This document shows, piece by piece, positions 23,345 through 34,439 of a DNA stretch of 64,000 nt. The DNA lies in assembly GCA_033439295.1 (NCBI GenBank), contig JAVTLE010000007.1:558001-622000 (forward strand), written 5' to 3'. Source of the DNA: Deuterostichococcus epilithicus. Taxonomy: Eukaryota; Chlorophyta; Trebouxiophyceae; Prasiolales; Stichococcaceae. The notes below the pieces were generated by a model. It searched no databases, was not told the origin of the DNA, and saw only the letters and a program-made list of their open reading frames with translations. Positions within the stretch are counted from its first letter, which is position 1. Every line of letters starts with the position of its first letter. A program made the translations under genes and the position numbers.

Positions 23345-26300
23345 CGACTGAGTTTCGACCGAGGTCCCAACCTTTGCCGAGCAGGCTTGAATGCAGCTGC
23401 GCAGCAGCGACAGGAACTCACTCTGGTGATCCGGTACGTTTCCGTTGCTCCAGCTGACATGGCACAGCTCGGAGGTCGGCCGACCGCTAGGAAAGCGTAC
23501 CTGCCAGCCTGAAGATGAACTTGCAGTGGTGCTCCTTGTAGCCGCGCACAAAGGAGACGAAGGCCCGAGTGCCCTTTTCCATCACCGCGCGGTCGGCCTC
23601 CGATTCCTGCCGCACCGCTTCCAGCAGCCCCGGCAGCGGCGCCGATGCAGGGGCCTCCGTCAGCGGCACCTGCGCAGAGTCGGGTGTGGAGTGGGTCGTG
23701 CAGTCTGGGTACGCGTCTGCGGAGCACTGACCGGCGTTCCGCCTGCTGGCAGAACCATCGACGAGCAGAGATGCACACGGCCTCATGACAGCGAGTCGAA
23801 GGACTGTCCTGCGCAGCAATCTTGTGCAGGTGCCGCTGACGCAGGGCCCGCAGGGTAGCTGGGACACAGGGCACACTGCTCCCAGACTTGAGATTGCTTG
23901 TTCTGGCAGCAGGGAGGGCAGAAACGGGCCTTGCGCAGGCGCAGAAAGTCGACGTAGGGCGCCTCATGGGGGAGGAGGTACACGGCCGCGCGCCCTGAGC
24001 GGCCCATGCGGGCGGTGCGCCCCACGCGGTGCACGAATGCCGCCGGGTCCTGCGGCGGGTCAAACTGCAGCACCCAACCCACGTCGGGGATGTCCAGCCC
24101 CCTCGCCGCGACGTCGGTGCACAGCAGGCAGCCTGCGGGCAGGGGGAGGTGTGGGGTTGAGGCAGGGGGAGGTTGGGGCTGTTGATGCTGAGCAGGAGGG
24201 GGGCAGGAGGGGCCTGTCTGGTGAGGAGTCCCGGTTGAGAGGCGGGAGGGTTTAGGTCAGAGCTGTGGCTGCTTCAGGCGGTCTTCCGAGCTGCGTTCTT
24301 CGGCTGCGACGCGGCCCAGCGCAGCTGGAGCCACAGCACAGCCTCACCCAAGCACAGCGCCGCCCAAATGGCGATCATGACCTAACACAGGCGTGATGTT
24401 CATGTGGCCATGAGGCGCCACGGCATTGAGTGCAATTTTGCACCGCAAGACACTGCAGCCTCACCGGCGGGCAGGACGGCAGAATTGGCAAGCATTGCCT
24501 CCTGGTGACCTGGTTTCGTGCGTCTGCACGGTCTCGATACACGATGAGCGTACGACAAGTCTGTCGCTGCCTCACCGGCGGGCAGAGCGGCGAAGGTGGC
24601 GAGCGTCGCCTCCCGCGCCGCCTGCTTCATGCGGCCGTGCAGCGCGTGCACCGGCAGCCCGGCCGTCGCCGGCAGCCGCTCCAGCAGCGTCGCATACAGG
24701 TCCACGCAGGCGCACGTCAGAAAGTAGACGATGGCCTTGTCGCCGGGGTGCTCCTGCGGCCGCGTTTGGTGACAAGGTCAGCTGCTGAGTCTGTGTGGCC
24801 CTCCGATGCCATGTTGCTTCTGTCACAGCCTTTTGCAAATTGGTTCGCTGCTACGATCAGGTCGGAGGCATTGATGCCAGCTGCGGGGTGTGCCCTGGAG
24901 TCCCAGCTTCGAAAGTCGATGCAAGGATTTCTTGGCGCACATTGGAACACCAAGGTGTGTGCACGGGCGGCGCACCAGCAGAAAGGTGACCAGCTGTGCC
25001 AGCTTCTCCGTGCTTTCGCACACCAGGTACTGTATGTCCAGGCTGCTGGGCGTCTTCTGCCCCTGCGACTGGGCGGCGCCGCCGGCCGCGGCCGCGCCGC
25101 CGGCAGAAGCCGACATGCCCGGCTGCGACACCGCCACATTGACGCGCACCGGGTTGCGGAGGCCGGCTCGCGCGAGAGCCTCCACCGCTTCCGTCTGCGT
25201 CGCTGAGAATAGACCTGCACGCAAATTGATGATATACAGGGCAGCATGTGAAGTGTATTTCTTGGCGCGGTGTTCATGGCGTGCTTCCGCATCCCGCAAA
25301 GGGCTGCGGCCATGCAACAGACCAAGGCCCGGTGTCGAGGGAGGGCTCAAACCCACTGGCCGTCCTGTTGCGAGGCGGCAGCTCCGGCGGAGGGGACAGG
25401 CCGCGCACCGGTGCGGCGCTGGCGGGGCAGGCGGCCCATGATGGCGTCCAGCTGCGCCTGGAAGCCCATGTCCAGCAGCCGGTCCGCCTCGTCCAGCACC
25501 AGCACCTGCCAACACAGATGCAGCCCTGTCTTAGCCCTGTCTGAAGCCCTCACTTAGCCCTGTCTCGATTGGCTTGCGCACCCCCTATGGTGAGCGGCCG
25601 GTCCGCCTCATCCAGCACCAAACACCCGCAAACGCAGATGCTGCCCTGTCTTTAGTGGCAAGCGCGCGCCCCTATTGTCAGCAGCCAGTCGGCCTCGTCC
25701 AGGACCAGCACCTGCGCATACAGCTGCAGCCCTGCCGTGATTGGCTGGCGCACGCCCTGAGGTCTTTAGCCGGTCAAGACTGGCCAGCACCAGCACCTGC
25801 AAACAAACTTGCAGGCAGCGAGAACCTCAAGACGCACACAGACAGCGATGACTGCGCCAGCTAGTGCCAACTCTCGGTGCCTGGGAGCCGATGCCAAGCA
25901 AACAGCCAGCCGCATCCAGCACTAGGACATGTGGGAGTGCGCACTGTGCGCTTGGCAGTCTTCGTCAGGAGAGGGCACATGTGAATGCGGCCTGATGGCG
26001 CACCGGTAGCGCGTCGCCCGAGGCCGGAATCAACATCCGACATTGGCTGAGTGAGTAGCACAAGCATCGGAGGCAGCAAAGTATTGGGGGCACGATGGCC
26101 ATCAGAAGTCCACCTCGAGGCGGCGGGCGTCCAGGCCGGGGCAGCGGCGCATGAGGTCTGCAAGGCGGCCCGGCGTGCCGATGAGCACCTGTCCGCCGCC
26201 CGCCTTGAAGCGCGCCACATCCTCCGCCGGGTCTCTGTTTCGGTCAGAAACAGGAGCATCGTCACCGAAAGACAGAGTCCACTGATTCTGCTGGTGGTGA

Positions 26301-27011
26301 GTCACTCGGCCAACGCAGAAATGTCCAACGCAAATGTTGCTGTCAAACCATCGTTTCCAGAACCGCCGGCATTGAGGGTGGCGTGCAGCAGCCTGCGATG
26401 CGGATGCTGCTGCAGCGTCCAGCATGTGCTGCTGCGGCGCCCTGACGATGCGGCAGTGCGTTGCGAGGCATCGCGCCAATGCAGAGCTCTAACTTACGTG
26501 CCGCCGACCAGCAGCATGCTGCCGATGCCGGGCACAGTGTCCAGGAAAGGCTGCGCCACGGCGTGGATCTGCTTCGCCAGCTCCCGCGTTGGCGACACGA
26601 TGATGGCGCCCACCTGCGGCCGCCGGCGAGACAAGTTCGGCAGGCGCTCTGGAGGTATATAGCTATTACCGCTGCGGTGGCTGGAGCTGACAAGGACCTG
26701 GCTCGGCAGGAGCTGCTGGATTGGAACGTCAGAGTTTCATCCCTTGATAGATCTATAGAAGCGGAAATCACCTGGTGCGGCTGCAGCGGCTCCTCCAGGC
26801 CGCGCAGCTTTTCCGTCAGCGGCAGCACGAATGCGAGCGTCTTGCCGGACCCAGTGGCAGCGTCCACCGCCACGTCTTTGTGGCCCGCGAACAGCGGGAT
26901 GGTCGCCGCCTGCACCGGCGTGGCGTGCAGAAAGCCCTGCGCATGCAGCACCGCCAGCGCCTGCGGCGAGACGCCGCGCACCTCCTCGAACGGCACCTTG
27001 CCCTTGGCCAT
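22080..27011 (-). CDS. SPB4: DEAD-box RNA helicase SPB4/DDX55 (60S ribosome biogenesis)
   Basis: Eleven-exon model, about 642 residues: 27011-26772, 26613-26498, 26234-26114, 25505-25409, 25214-24976, 24753-24576, 24132-23930, 23669-23501, 23150-about 23023, 22788-22525 and 22253-22080 (TAG). Helicase motifs appear in order: PVQAATIP (Q region), AATGSGKT (motif I), [10 protein letters not shown] (Ia), GTPGRL (Ib), VLDEADRLL (II), FSATQT (III), [12 protein letters not shown] (IV), [11 protein letters not shown] (V) and [11 protein letters not shown] (VI). Specific to the SPB4 branch are [18 protein letters not shown] and the C-terminal DKQREKQRQ and [14 protein letters not shown] lysine/arginine-rich tail ends the protein. 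An Ala/Gly/Gln insert follows motif III. Acts in the nucleolus in 27S pre-rRNA processing. Two introns (after 23930 and about 23023) appear to use GC donors. Divergently paired with PTH2. Confidence 0.93.
23291..23342 (+). repeat. (GCT)17 microsatellite in an SPB4 intron
   Basis: Seventeen uninterrupted GCT triplets plus one G, read as CAG on the SPB4 coding strand. It lies between the exons ending at 23501 and starting at 23150, about 160 bp from the downstream 3' splice site. Confidence 0.95.
24462..24617 (-). repeat. Duplicated 3' edge and donor of an SPB4 exon
   Basis: The exon end coding [13 protein letters not shown] with donor GTGAGG (24617-24569) is repeated downstream in the intron at 24510-24462, coding [13 protein letters not shown] with the same GTGAGG. 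Use of the copy would change the message; the true splice is fixed by phase with the next exon. Confidence 0.8.
25475..25932 (-). repeat. Five-copy tandem array of the SPB4 DEAD-motif exon start
   Basis: The functional acceptor plus [11 protein letters not shown] lies at 25508-25475. Related copies start near 25629 (decayed), 25715 ([11 protein letters not shown], still reading DEAD), 25800 (VLVL then diverged) and 25932 (HVLVLDAAG). Spacing is about 87-132 bp. Between copies there is a recurring spacer resembling CAGATGCAGCCCTGTCTT. All lie inside the intron before the DEAD exon, and most keep a CAG acceptor. Confidence 0.85.
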
Positions 27012-27457
27012 TGCGGCCGGCCGGCCGCAAGGCTGTCACGGGTGCGAATACCCTTTCACATTCTCCAGTCAGGCTGCAGGGATGTTCAATCTGCCCACAA
27101 CAGGAGAACCGCGTTTCGGAAGCGGGGATGGCTGCGGGTTTCAGCAATACCAGTGGCGCCAGCAAACGAGGCTCAATTGATCCGGCAGAGCATTCGCCGT
27201 GCTCGGTGAGGTCTGATTGTGTGTGCCGCATTCGCGAACCTGCACATCAGCCTTACAACGGGCTGCCAGCAGGGCATTTGTCCGACCAGTCACGTGCCAA
27301 CTTGGCGCCGTTGTGCATATCGGTGCATCCGTACAGTGTCTTGCACTTTGCTCACGGCCGGAGACAACGCTCTGCCCACCCGCAGACGCGCAACCAGTGT
27401 CGCCACCGGACATACGCCGTAAACCACGGGTGATCGCACTGCCAGAGGGCTGTGGCC
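27012..27457. promoter_or_regulatory. Divergent promoter spacer between SPB4 and PTH2
   Basis: The 446 bp lie between the start codons of two divergent housekeeping genes and must hold both promoters and 5' UTRs. No canonical TATA element was noticed. The assignment rests on gene orientation only. Confidence 0.5.
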
Positions 27458-28373
27458 ATGGGGCAACACACGTCAGACGGCAACAGGCAGCTGGTGTACC
27501 TCTACGCCGGCGCCGGCGCCTGCTTCCTTGCCGGCTGGGGCGCCCATGCGGCGTTCGCCACCTGGCGCTCCGCTGGCCCGAAGGCTGCAACGCAGTCCGT
27601 CGCACGCCCGCCGCTGGGCGCGGCGCCGCAGCGGCTCAGCACCGCAGGCGGCACGCCTGACAACCACAGTGCCGTTTCGACGCCACGGGACAGCTCGCCA
27701 GCCAGCGTGGCAGGCGACGGCAGCATGTACAAAATGGCGCTGCTGGTCCGCACTGACCTGCCGCAGCTGGTGCGCCAGAGTCCCGGGGTTTTAACATCTT
27801 CTCAACCGCATTCACAGGCACATAGTGCATGCCAGCTTGATCACCGCAACTTCCCTGCTAAGCTCACTCCTGTAGGGTGGGCCCGATCGTCGGGGGTTTG
27901 ATGAGACCTTCAGCGGGCCTATCATCTGGTGCGGTAGAGCTGGAGGTGTGCTGCGCCGGGCAAGCGCTGGGGCTGCTAGGACAGTGACAGAACGAAATCA
28001 GCGCCACTTCTCCTCGCTCCTCGCTGCAACCTCGTCCCTCAATGATCGTAACCTCCAGAATACGCCTTAGTGCTGACTACTGCTGCTGACTCACTGCCGC
28101 CGCCACACCGCAGGGGCGCGGCCGCGCCGCCGTGCTGTGCGCACATGGCGCACTGCAGCAGTACAAAAAGGTGTACCGGCGGCGGGACCCGGCGCGCGCG
28201 GAGTGGGAGGAGGAAGGCTCCAAGAAGCTGTGCCTTGCGGTGCCGGGCGACCACTTTGCGAGGTACCGGCAGGCGGCAAAGGCGCAGGGTGAGCGTCCAG
28301 GGACTCTGATCCCGTATGCATTCCTGAGGAAAACCATTTTCATTGCACCCGGCTCTGCGGACATGTCGGCGGC

Positions 28374-28410
<37 letters not shown>

Positions 28411-28667
28411 CTGCTGCTGCTGCTGCCAGCTGCTGTCACTGTCCGGCAGGCCTATAGTATGGCACGTCGCCCTCTGCCTCTGGCGGCTGCCTGCACTGAG
28501 CTCAAGCAATTGCCGAGCTTGCTACTTATGGGGCCGCAGGCTTGCCAACGTACATGGTGTGCGACCCGCGGGTGACAGGGACACCTGAGAACATCGTCCT
28601 AGTCCTCGGGCCGGCGGCATCCAACACGATCGACAGCATCGTGGGTGACCTCAAGCTGCTGGACTGA
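27458..28667 (+). CDS. PTH2: Peptidyl-tRNA hydrolase 2 with N-terminal membrane anchor
   Basis: Three exons, 204 residues: 27458-27769, 28114-28288 and 28540-28667 (TGA); all phases agree. The Pth2 fold is shown by KMALLVRTDL, GRGRAAVLCAHGALQQYKKV (the catalytic GK/GRxxAxxxHA region; here C replaces the usual QC pair arrangement) and GLPTYMVCDP, with the family ending LVLGPAASNTIDSIVGDLKL. Hydrolyses peptidyl-tRNA to recycle tRNA. Residues about 9-32 (LVYLYAGAGACFLAGWGAHA) form a membrane segment, as in eukaryotic PTRH2 of the mitochondrial outer membrane, followed by a Ser/Pro-rich linker. ATG at 27458 was chosen because it puts the anchor at the N-terminus. Intron 2 carries a CTG repeat. 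Confidence 0.9.
28375..28426 (+). repeat. CTG microsatellite in the second PTH2 intron
   Basis: Eleven CTG triplets (28375-28407) are followed after CCA by about five more. A similar triplet tract occurs in an intron of the neighbouring SPB4 gene. Confidence 0.9.
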
Positions 28668-29669
28668 GAGGTCCCACCGCCGTGGGGCACCCTGGAGCAG
28701 ATTGCGAGGAGGCAATTTTGCAAATGACATGGAGACCGATTTGCACCGCACAATGTGGGCATTCAGTTGCGACGACATTTTGCCGGATAATGTCTGTTTA
28801 TGGCGGAATTCCGCAGCTGCTTCCCCTCGAGACACCCCGCTTGCTCCTGGTGAGCAAAACGGGCGTGGACGCGTCTCATGCCATGCCAATTGACAACATG
28901 AGCGCGAGGACCGTAGCCTGGCTGTGCACGCACTTGATGCAAACTTGACGTGCTTGACCAGAAGTCGCTGGAATGTCAACATTCAAAACCTACCCCAGTG
29001 CAGTAAGGAAGCTTCCACACATTCCTCGTGCATGATCTGCACTCGTCTGCAGCAGAAGGCGGCAGCGGCTTCGAGGAGCCATCCGCCATTCTTGGGTGAC
29101 TGCATTGAGGCACTGGCGGCACTGTCGTCTGCCGGCGAGTCACACAAGTCATTGCCTATCTATGCCTATCACGAGATACTCCCGCTTCTGAGAGGTAGTT
29201 GTCAATCTAGCAGATGTTGATGACTGCAGCTAACGGATGACTTCAGGCACAGCAAGCAATGACTATAGTGTAAAGCAGTCGGCATACGGCGGCGGCGACG
29301 CCCCCATAATCGAGGTCTACCACAGATCTTAGCGGCAGCGGTGGACGTCTTGAATTTCAGTTGCTTGCATTTTTAGCGTGTTGGGTGTATCTTCTGTCGG
29401 GCAACAGCACAGGTTCTGGTAATAAGCCACAGCCCAGCTCGGCTCAGCTTTGGACATTCCGAGCAGGTCACAGAGGGTCGATGAAAGGTCGACCGGTTGG
29501 ACTGCAGCACAGCAGCGCAGATGAGTCGGATTGAGCCAGTTCCTTCATCGCGCTCAGTTAGTATGCGGTAATCAATCGCGTTGTCGCTCGTGCGTGTCAA
29601 GTGCGTTGATTGTGGGGCATATTCCACAGCTGGTGCTTCAGGCGATCTGCAGCCCTTGAGTTTTGCAAC
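28668..29669. other. Intergenic stretch, no gene seen
   Basis: About 1 kb after PTH2 holds only short frames on both strands with no family resemblance. It includes the PTH2 3' UTR and presumably a promoter for the small frame that follows. Confidence 0.4.
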
Positions 29670-29894
29670 ATGTCGTCTGCGCATGGAAACGGACCGATGC
29701 TGAAGTTTGGGAGTGCAATTATTTTCGGGGGCTTGACCTGGATGCGCTCCCGAGCAGCCAACACCAAGGCAAAGCGCACTGCTCAGCACAACAGGTCAAC
29801 TAGTGCTGGTGAACTACCGGAGGAGGATGCCGGGATGGTGCGATATAAAAGTGCTGTTGAAAAATCTTGCAGTGAACATTTTAAGCTCGTCTGA
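29670..29894 (+). CDS. Small single-exon membrane protein, unknown
   Basis: An uninterrupted 74-codon frame from ATG at 29670 to a stop at 29892. It begins with a short polar leader, then a hydrophobic segment (LKFGSAIIFGGLTWM), then a basic, charged tail (RSRAANTKAKRT). I do not recognise it. The topology resembles small tail- or signal-anchored organelle proteins, but nothing beyond frame and composition supports expression. It could be a chance frame. Confidence 0.35.
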   Translation: MSSAHGNGPMLKFGSAIIFGGLTWMRSRAANTKAKRTAQHNRSTSAGELPEEDAGMVRYKSAVEKSCSEHFKLV

Positions 29895-30519
29895 AGCAGC
29901 GACGTCAGGCCATCGACTCCCAGGTTCTTTGATACAGGGCTGTGTGCGCTGTCAGTGGGAGCGCTCTGACGGACTGCTTCCCTGTGACAAGCTAATCTGC
30001 GAGCCCTGCCGAAAGGGGGCTGCCATCAGGCCGGTGCGTTGCGCCGTCAGTGCATAGAGCGTTGCATTCGCGTCCCGATACGGGGCAATAAGGACCCGCT
30101 TTACGCTCGCAGGGGGTGCACTTGCGGCGCTGCAGCGGTGCCACGTGCTGCCGCAAGAGTGAGCGAAGCTACTGTGCTCGAATGATTGCGCTGAACATTC
30201 AGTGGCAGCAAGTGGAACCTGATGATCGCGGGGGGTCTCGGATGACCTTCGCTGTCTCAAGCGCTTACTGACTGGGTCTGGCGCAGGCGACAGGAAGTGG
30301 AGGAGCCGTGGAGTACTTCAAGAATGATTTATCTAAACCACAGTACACCCACAGATGAAGCAGCTTCAGATTTCAGACACACTCAGAAAGCTTGCAGCGC
30401 CGGCAGCAGTGGCATTTTCAACCGCAATCGAGCAACACATTATGTAACTGCACAGATACCATAAACCATCGACAAGGCGCTTTCTGGAGGCACACCGAGT
30501 GCATGGCTGGCAAAGCTCG
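29895..30519. other. Intergenic stretch, no gene seen
   Basis: Sequence between the small plus-strand frame and the cereblon stop codon. It should contain the cereblon 3' UTR (minus). No structured repeat or RNA gene was noticed. Confidence 0.4.
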
Positions 30520-33500
30520 TCACCCAGCATCGATATCGATGCCGCAGTGGGCAAACGACAGACGCCGGATACCCCAAAACTGAAAGGGCTCGAGGTCGTC
30601 CTCCACGGCGCTGAACCGCCACCCCAGATGTTGCAGGCACCTGTTCATGCGCATCCTGATGTCAGTAATGCAAAACGCACAGCAGCCACAGAGGCACTGC
30701 AAGGGAATTGTGTTGACGGCTGGCAGTAAGAAAGACCTCATTCCCAGCAGGTGTGCTTTGCGGTTGGGGGCGCTGCCCTGCCTGAAAGGTTCGGACCTTT
30801 CGCAGTACGACAGCTGCCATGCGTAGCCTGGGAACCAGCTGCATGCCGTCTCCGGGCGGCCCTCGTCAATGATGCCATCCACCTGCCGCGCAATGCTGTG
30901 ACATAAGCAGGTTCGGACTGATGGGCGCTGCAACTGCAGCCACTCGAGCAGCACACACCAGACAGCAAACCACCAACATCTGCGCAGGCCGTGGCGGCAA
31001 GCACGAGACAACACTGGGACGTACGAGCGACCATCAGGCCCGCAAATAGGAGGCGCCCACAGCTGAAGAACGGGTCACACCTTGCGCAGGGTCACCATGT
31101 CATGGACGAAGCCGTGCGGGTTGACGAACAGGCCCGCGATGCCCTCCTCACTCATGTTCACCACATCGCTCGTATGCGCTAGCTGCAGCGGAGGCCGAGC
31201 AAGGTCAAGGAAGTTACAGAAGCAGCAAACTTTACTTCAGGTTGCTAGCTGGCCCCAGCTGCGATGTCTCTTCTCCAACACACGAGAATGGTCCAAGGCC
31301 TCGTCGGCACCGGCCTTGACATGTGTGGACCCTTCCAACTGTGTCAGAGGACGCAGGTTGCGAGAGCATACATCAGCGCCCATGCACTTGCGCACCTCCG
31401 ATGATGCGTAACATGACGGGCATGGCTGACCTTATACACAGCATTTCTCGGACTTGCTGCGTGGCGATGGAAAGTTCGTCTGCATGTCCAGACCGCCAAG
31501 GAGCAGTCAGGCCTACAGCTCACCTGCCCCATTGCAGACCACCACATCCCTTCCAGGGATCCTGACATGTGTTCTCGACAATCACAATCGTGCAATGGTG
31601 GACGAGCGGAGCTGCTGCCGCTCACCTCCCACCCGGACACACGGTTCTGAATTTGACAAGACTAGGACAAAGGACATGGCCGTTGAGCTCATGACCAAGC
31701 AAGGAGCGCCAATCTGCACATTCTCACCTCCCGCTCGCACTCTCGGCAGTGCAGCCGCAGGCCGCGCATGACGCCCACGATGTCGTACAGGCGCGCCGCG
31801 GCGGAGCGGTGCTCCAGCAGCCGCTGCCGCGTGTCGTCGTCCAGCGGCAGGTTGGCCGCCAGCCAGAAGGACAGCGCCAGCGGCGTGCCGTCACAGGCAC
31901 TCTGTCCAGCAGACAGACAATGACTCGTTCAAAGGGGGGCTGGTTCGGTCCAGCAGAAGGTTCTCTGAAAAGCGATATGTCAGCTTGACCAGCCGCTGCC
32001 TAGGTTCGCTGCGCAGCGGCAGGTTGGCCGCCAGCCGGCAGGGCAGCGCCGCAGGTGCCCTGTCTAGGAAGAAGTGGGTATCAATCAGGTTGTGAGGTAT
32101 GGCGTGCGCAGCAGGGGTCCCAGGACAGCCGCCAGCTCCATGAGCAAGGGTCATGGCTGCCAGTGCATCGCCGGGTGGCAGATGTGTCTGTGCGATGCTG
32201 GTGAACACCTCTTGAGCAAGTCCGGGGTGTTGGAATTTTCAGCTCCGGGACAGCAGGACGGACTCTTGGCTTGGTCACCGAATCGGGGGAGATGTCGCGG
32301 AAGGCGGCGCGCGCAACATCCGCAAGACGGAAGGCGTCATAGGCGTGCCACACCCAGCGAGGCCAGTGGGCTTTTCCGGCAGCCGCCTCGCGCGGCACGC
32401 GGCGAGCCTCCTCGTCCGGTAGAACCCTGACCACCGCACACCGCCCGTTCCCTGTGCGCCGCAGCCGCTTGGCGGGTTGGGTGCGCTGCCGCTGTCGCCA
32501 GACACCTCCAACTTGACCAGGGCGAGTGGGCATGATGAGGCAGGGTGTGGATCGGATGAGAGTGTCGAATGCCTCAGCACAGCGAACTCTTCTCACTCTT
32601 TCTTGTTGGATTGCTGGCGACGACCAGTCACAAATCTTCGGAAGAAGAAGAACCCCACCGGATATGGACTTGATGGTGACGCGCTGGGAGCCGCGGGCGA
32701 CGGCCTGCAGCGCGCCGGAGTCATCTCGCCGCATGCGCCGCACCTCCGCCAGGCAGCCCACCTTGTGCAGCACCGAGATGCCGCGGTGCCACTTCTCGCA
32801 CACCTGCCGCAGGCGACGTCGCCGGTAGGTGGTCTGCATTCGGCTCTGGAGTGTGGCAACAGATCCCCGCGAATGCGCTGTCAGATGTGCATGCCGGCCG
32901 GAATCCAGGCGGCAGATATGCGGTCGCTGCAGGTTAAAACCCCTACTGCACGAACTATCGATTACTAAAAATGAAAAGCACCCTGACTGCCGTCGCAAGG
33001 GCGCGGTGACGTTTAACAGGAAGTAAGCTCACCACAACAAGCAGGCGGGTGAAGGGCGCCGGCGCCTCGAGGGCGGCGTTGGCGATCTGCAGTTCTGAGC
33101 GGCGCATGAGCCACAGCGGCAGCAGCGCCCCCGGCATCAGCACAACCCCTGCACTCACATGCGTGAATTTTAGGCCTGCTTGCCCGCAGGTTTGAGGATG
33201 TGCGAGGTGGAGAGCAGTTTCGTCAAACCTCGTTTATGCCTCAGAAACGACCTTTGCAGAAAGGGCAGGTTGGGGCACACACTTGCCGCTGGTCTGCGCA
33301 CGCCGTCCACATGCACCGAGACCCCCCGCAAGGGCAGGGTGCACACACCATCGAGCGGCAGTAGCGGCAGAGTGAAGTCCTCATCGGTCGACAGGGCCGG
33401 GCTTCCTTCGCCATGCAGCTCGTCCAGATCTGCACCCGGTCATCAAATTCTTACGACACCTCATCGGAAATAATAAACGCCTGTGTGTTTGCACATCGAC

Positions 33501-33692
33501 GGACGGATGTCCCTGAAAGCAGAAAATGTCTACCGAATCAGCAACGCGGTATGAATTACCTCCAAGGTAGGTGTGCTGTGTGGACAATGCTGTGTCGAAC
33601 TGCCGGCCATTTCCGTCATCTGCACTGATGCAAAGCTTCACTGTCAGGATGCCCGACATGCTCATTTGTGTGGCGCATGGCGCATGCTCCAT
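30520..33692 (-). CDS. CRBN: Cereblon, CRL4 substrate receptor (LON-like plus CULT domains)
   Basis: Nine exons, about 396 residues: 33692-33560, 33429-33349, 33148-33033, 32803-32659, 32511-32279, 31901-31728, 31182-31081, 30882-30797 and 30640-30520 (TGA); all phases agree. The N-terminus has FDTALSTQHTYLG, as in animal cereblon, then a LON-like domain (VVLMPGALLPLWL, HKVGCLAEVRRM, AVARGSQRV). The DDB1-binding segment is followed by SFWLAANLPLDDDTRQRLL. The CULT domain keeps zinc pairs HCREC and YCERC, the GLFVNPHGFVHDMVTL strand and the aromatic cage SWFPGYAW plus LGWRF. It presents substrates with C-terminal cyclic imides or their mimics to a CUL4-DDB1 ligase (known for animal cereblon; plant and algal function is inferred). 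The first exon start is the least certain part. Confidence 0.9.
31825..32070 (-). repeat. Duplicated start of the cereblon exon coding LAANLPL
   Basis: The exon starting at 31901 codes DGTPLALSFWLAANLPLDDD. About 150 bp upstream in the intron a copy codes DRAPAALPCRLAANLPLRSE. The block GCCGCTGCGC..AGCGGCAGGTTGGCCGCCAGCC is shared. The copy lacks the conserved FW pair. Confidence 0.75.
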
Positions 33693-34439
33693 GCAGCGTG
33701 CTGTGCAAGTTTACCAGTCGGAGCCGGGGAGCCGCTTGGCGTTGTATCATGATCCATTTTACTTGCTGATCTGAATTCTCGCATCAAAGAACTTTGCACG
33801 GCTTGATGCGCTCACGCTGGTGGTGCGGTCATTCCGACACCTTGACATGGCCAGTGGCAGCAGCTCAGCGCTCAGCCCTCGCTTATTATATTGCTTGGAT
33901 GTGCGAGACTCGTAAGCTGCTCAAGGTCAGGATTAAGCCACTGCGGGCAAGCAAGGGACGTTCCGAAACACGCGGGGACAAAATGGTAACGCTGTTGCTT
34001 TCGCTCCTGCGTTGCACTGACTGCGAGGAAAATGCTGATGCGCGTAAGGTTGTGCCGCATCAGCACTAAGGCTGCAATGACTGCGGCAGTTGTTGCGTTG
34101 CTGCTGCACGTGCCGATTGGCAGATCTCGCATCCCATCAAAATTGAAGGAGGTGCCAGAACAACCGAAAGGAGGGCACAGAACAGGGATAGGCACTATCA
34201 TATTGTTCAGATCGTGCAACATACTTGGTAGCTGGTATGTCACGACTCAGTGCAGGCCCACAAACAAATAAGCAAAACAGGAGCCCCCAGACATGTATAT
34301 AATACAGCGTTAAACTCACCCCTTCCACCGCGAAGGGGAATAGGCAACCGCATGACAAACAAACAGTGTGGGTGCCCGTGCCCTAGCACAACGAGCTACG
34401 AGCACAGCAGCCTACAGACGGTCGTTCGGACCTACGATG
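33693..34439. other. Spacer between cereblon and the folate-transporter stop
   Basis: About 750 bp, presumably the cereblon promoter and the 3' UTR of the minus-strand transporter read into it from the right. Local composition is more AT-rich than the genes. No gene recognised. Confidence 0.4.

Noticed and set aside
23281-23345. Polyglutamine or polyalanine coding tract
   Set aside because: The triplets lie between phase-matched SPB4 exons and outside the conserved protein, so they are intronic.
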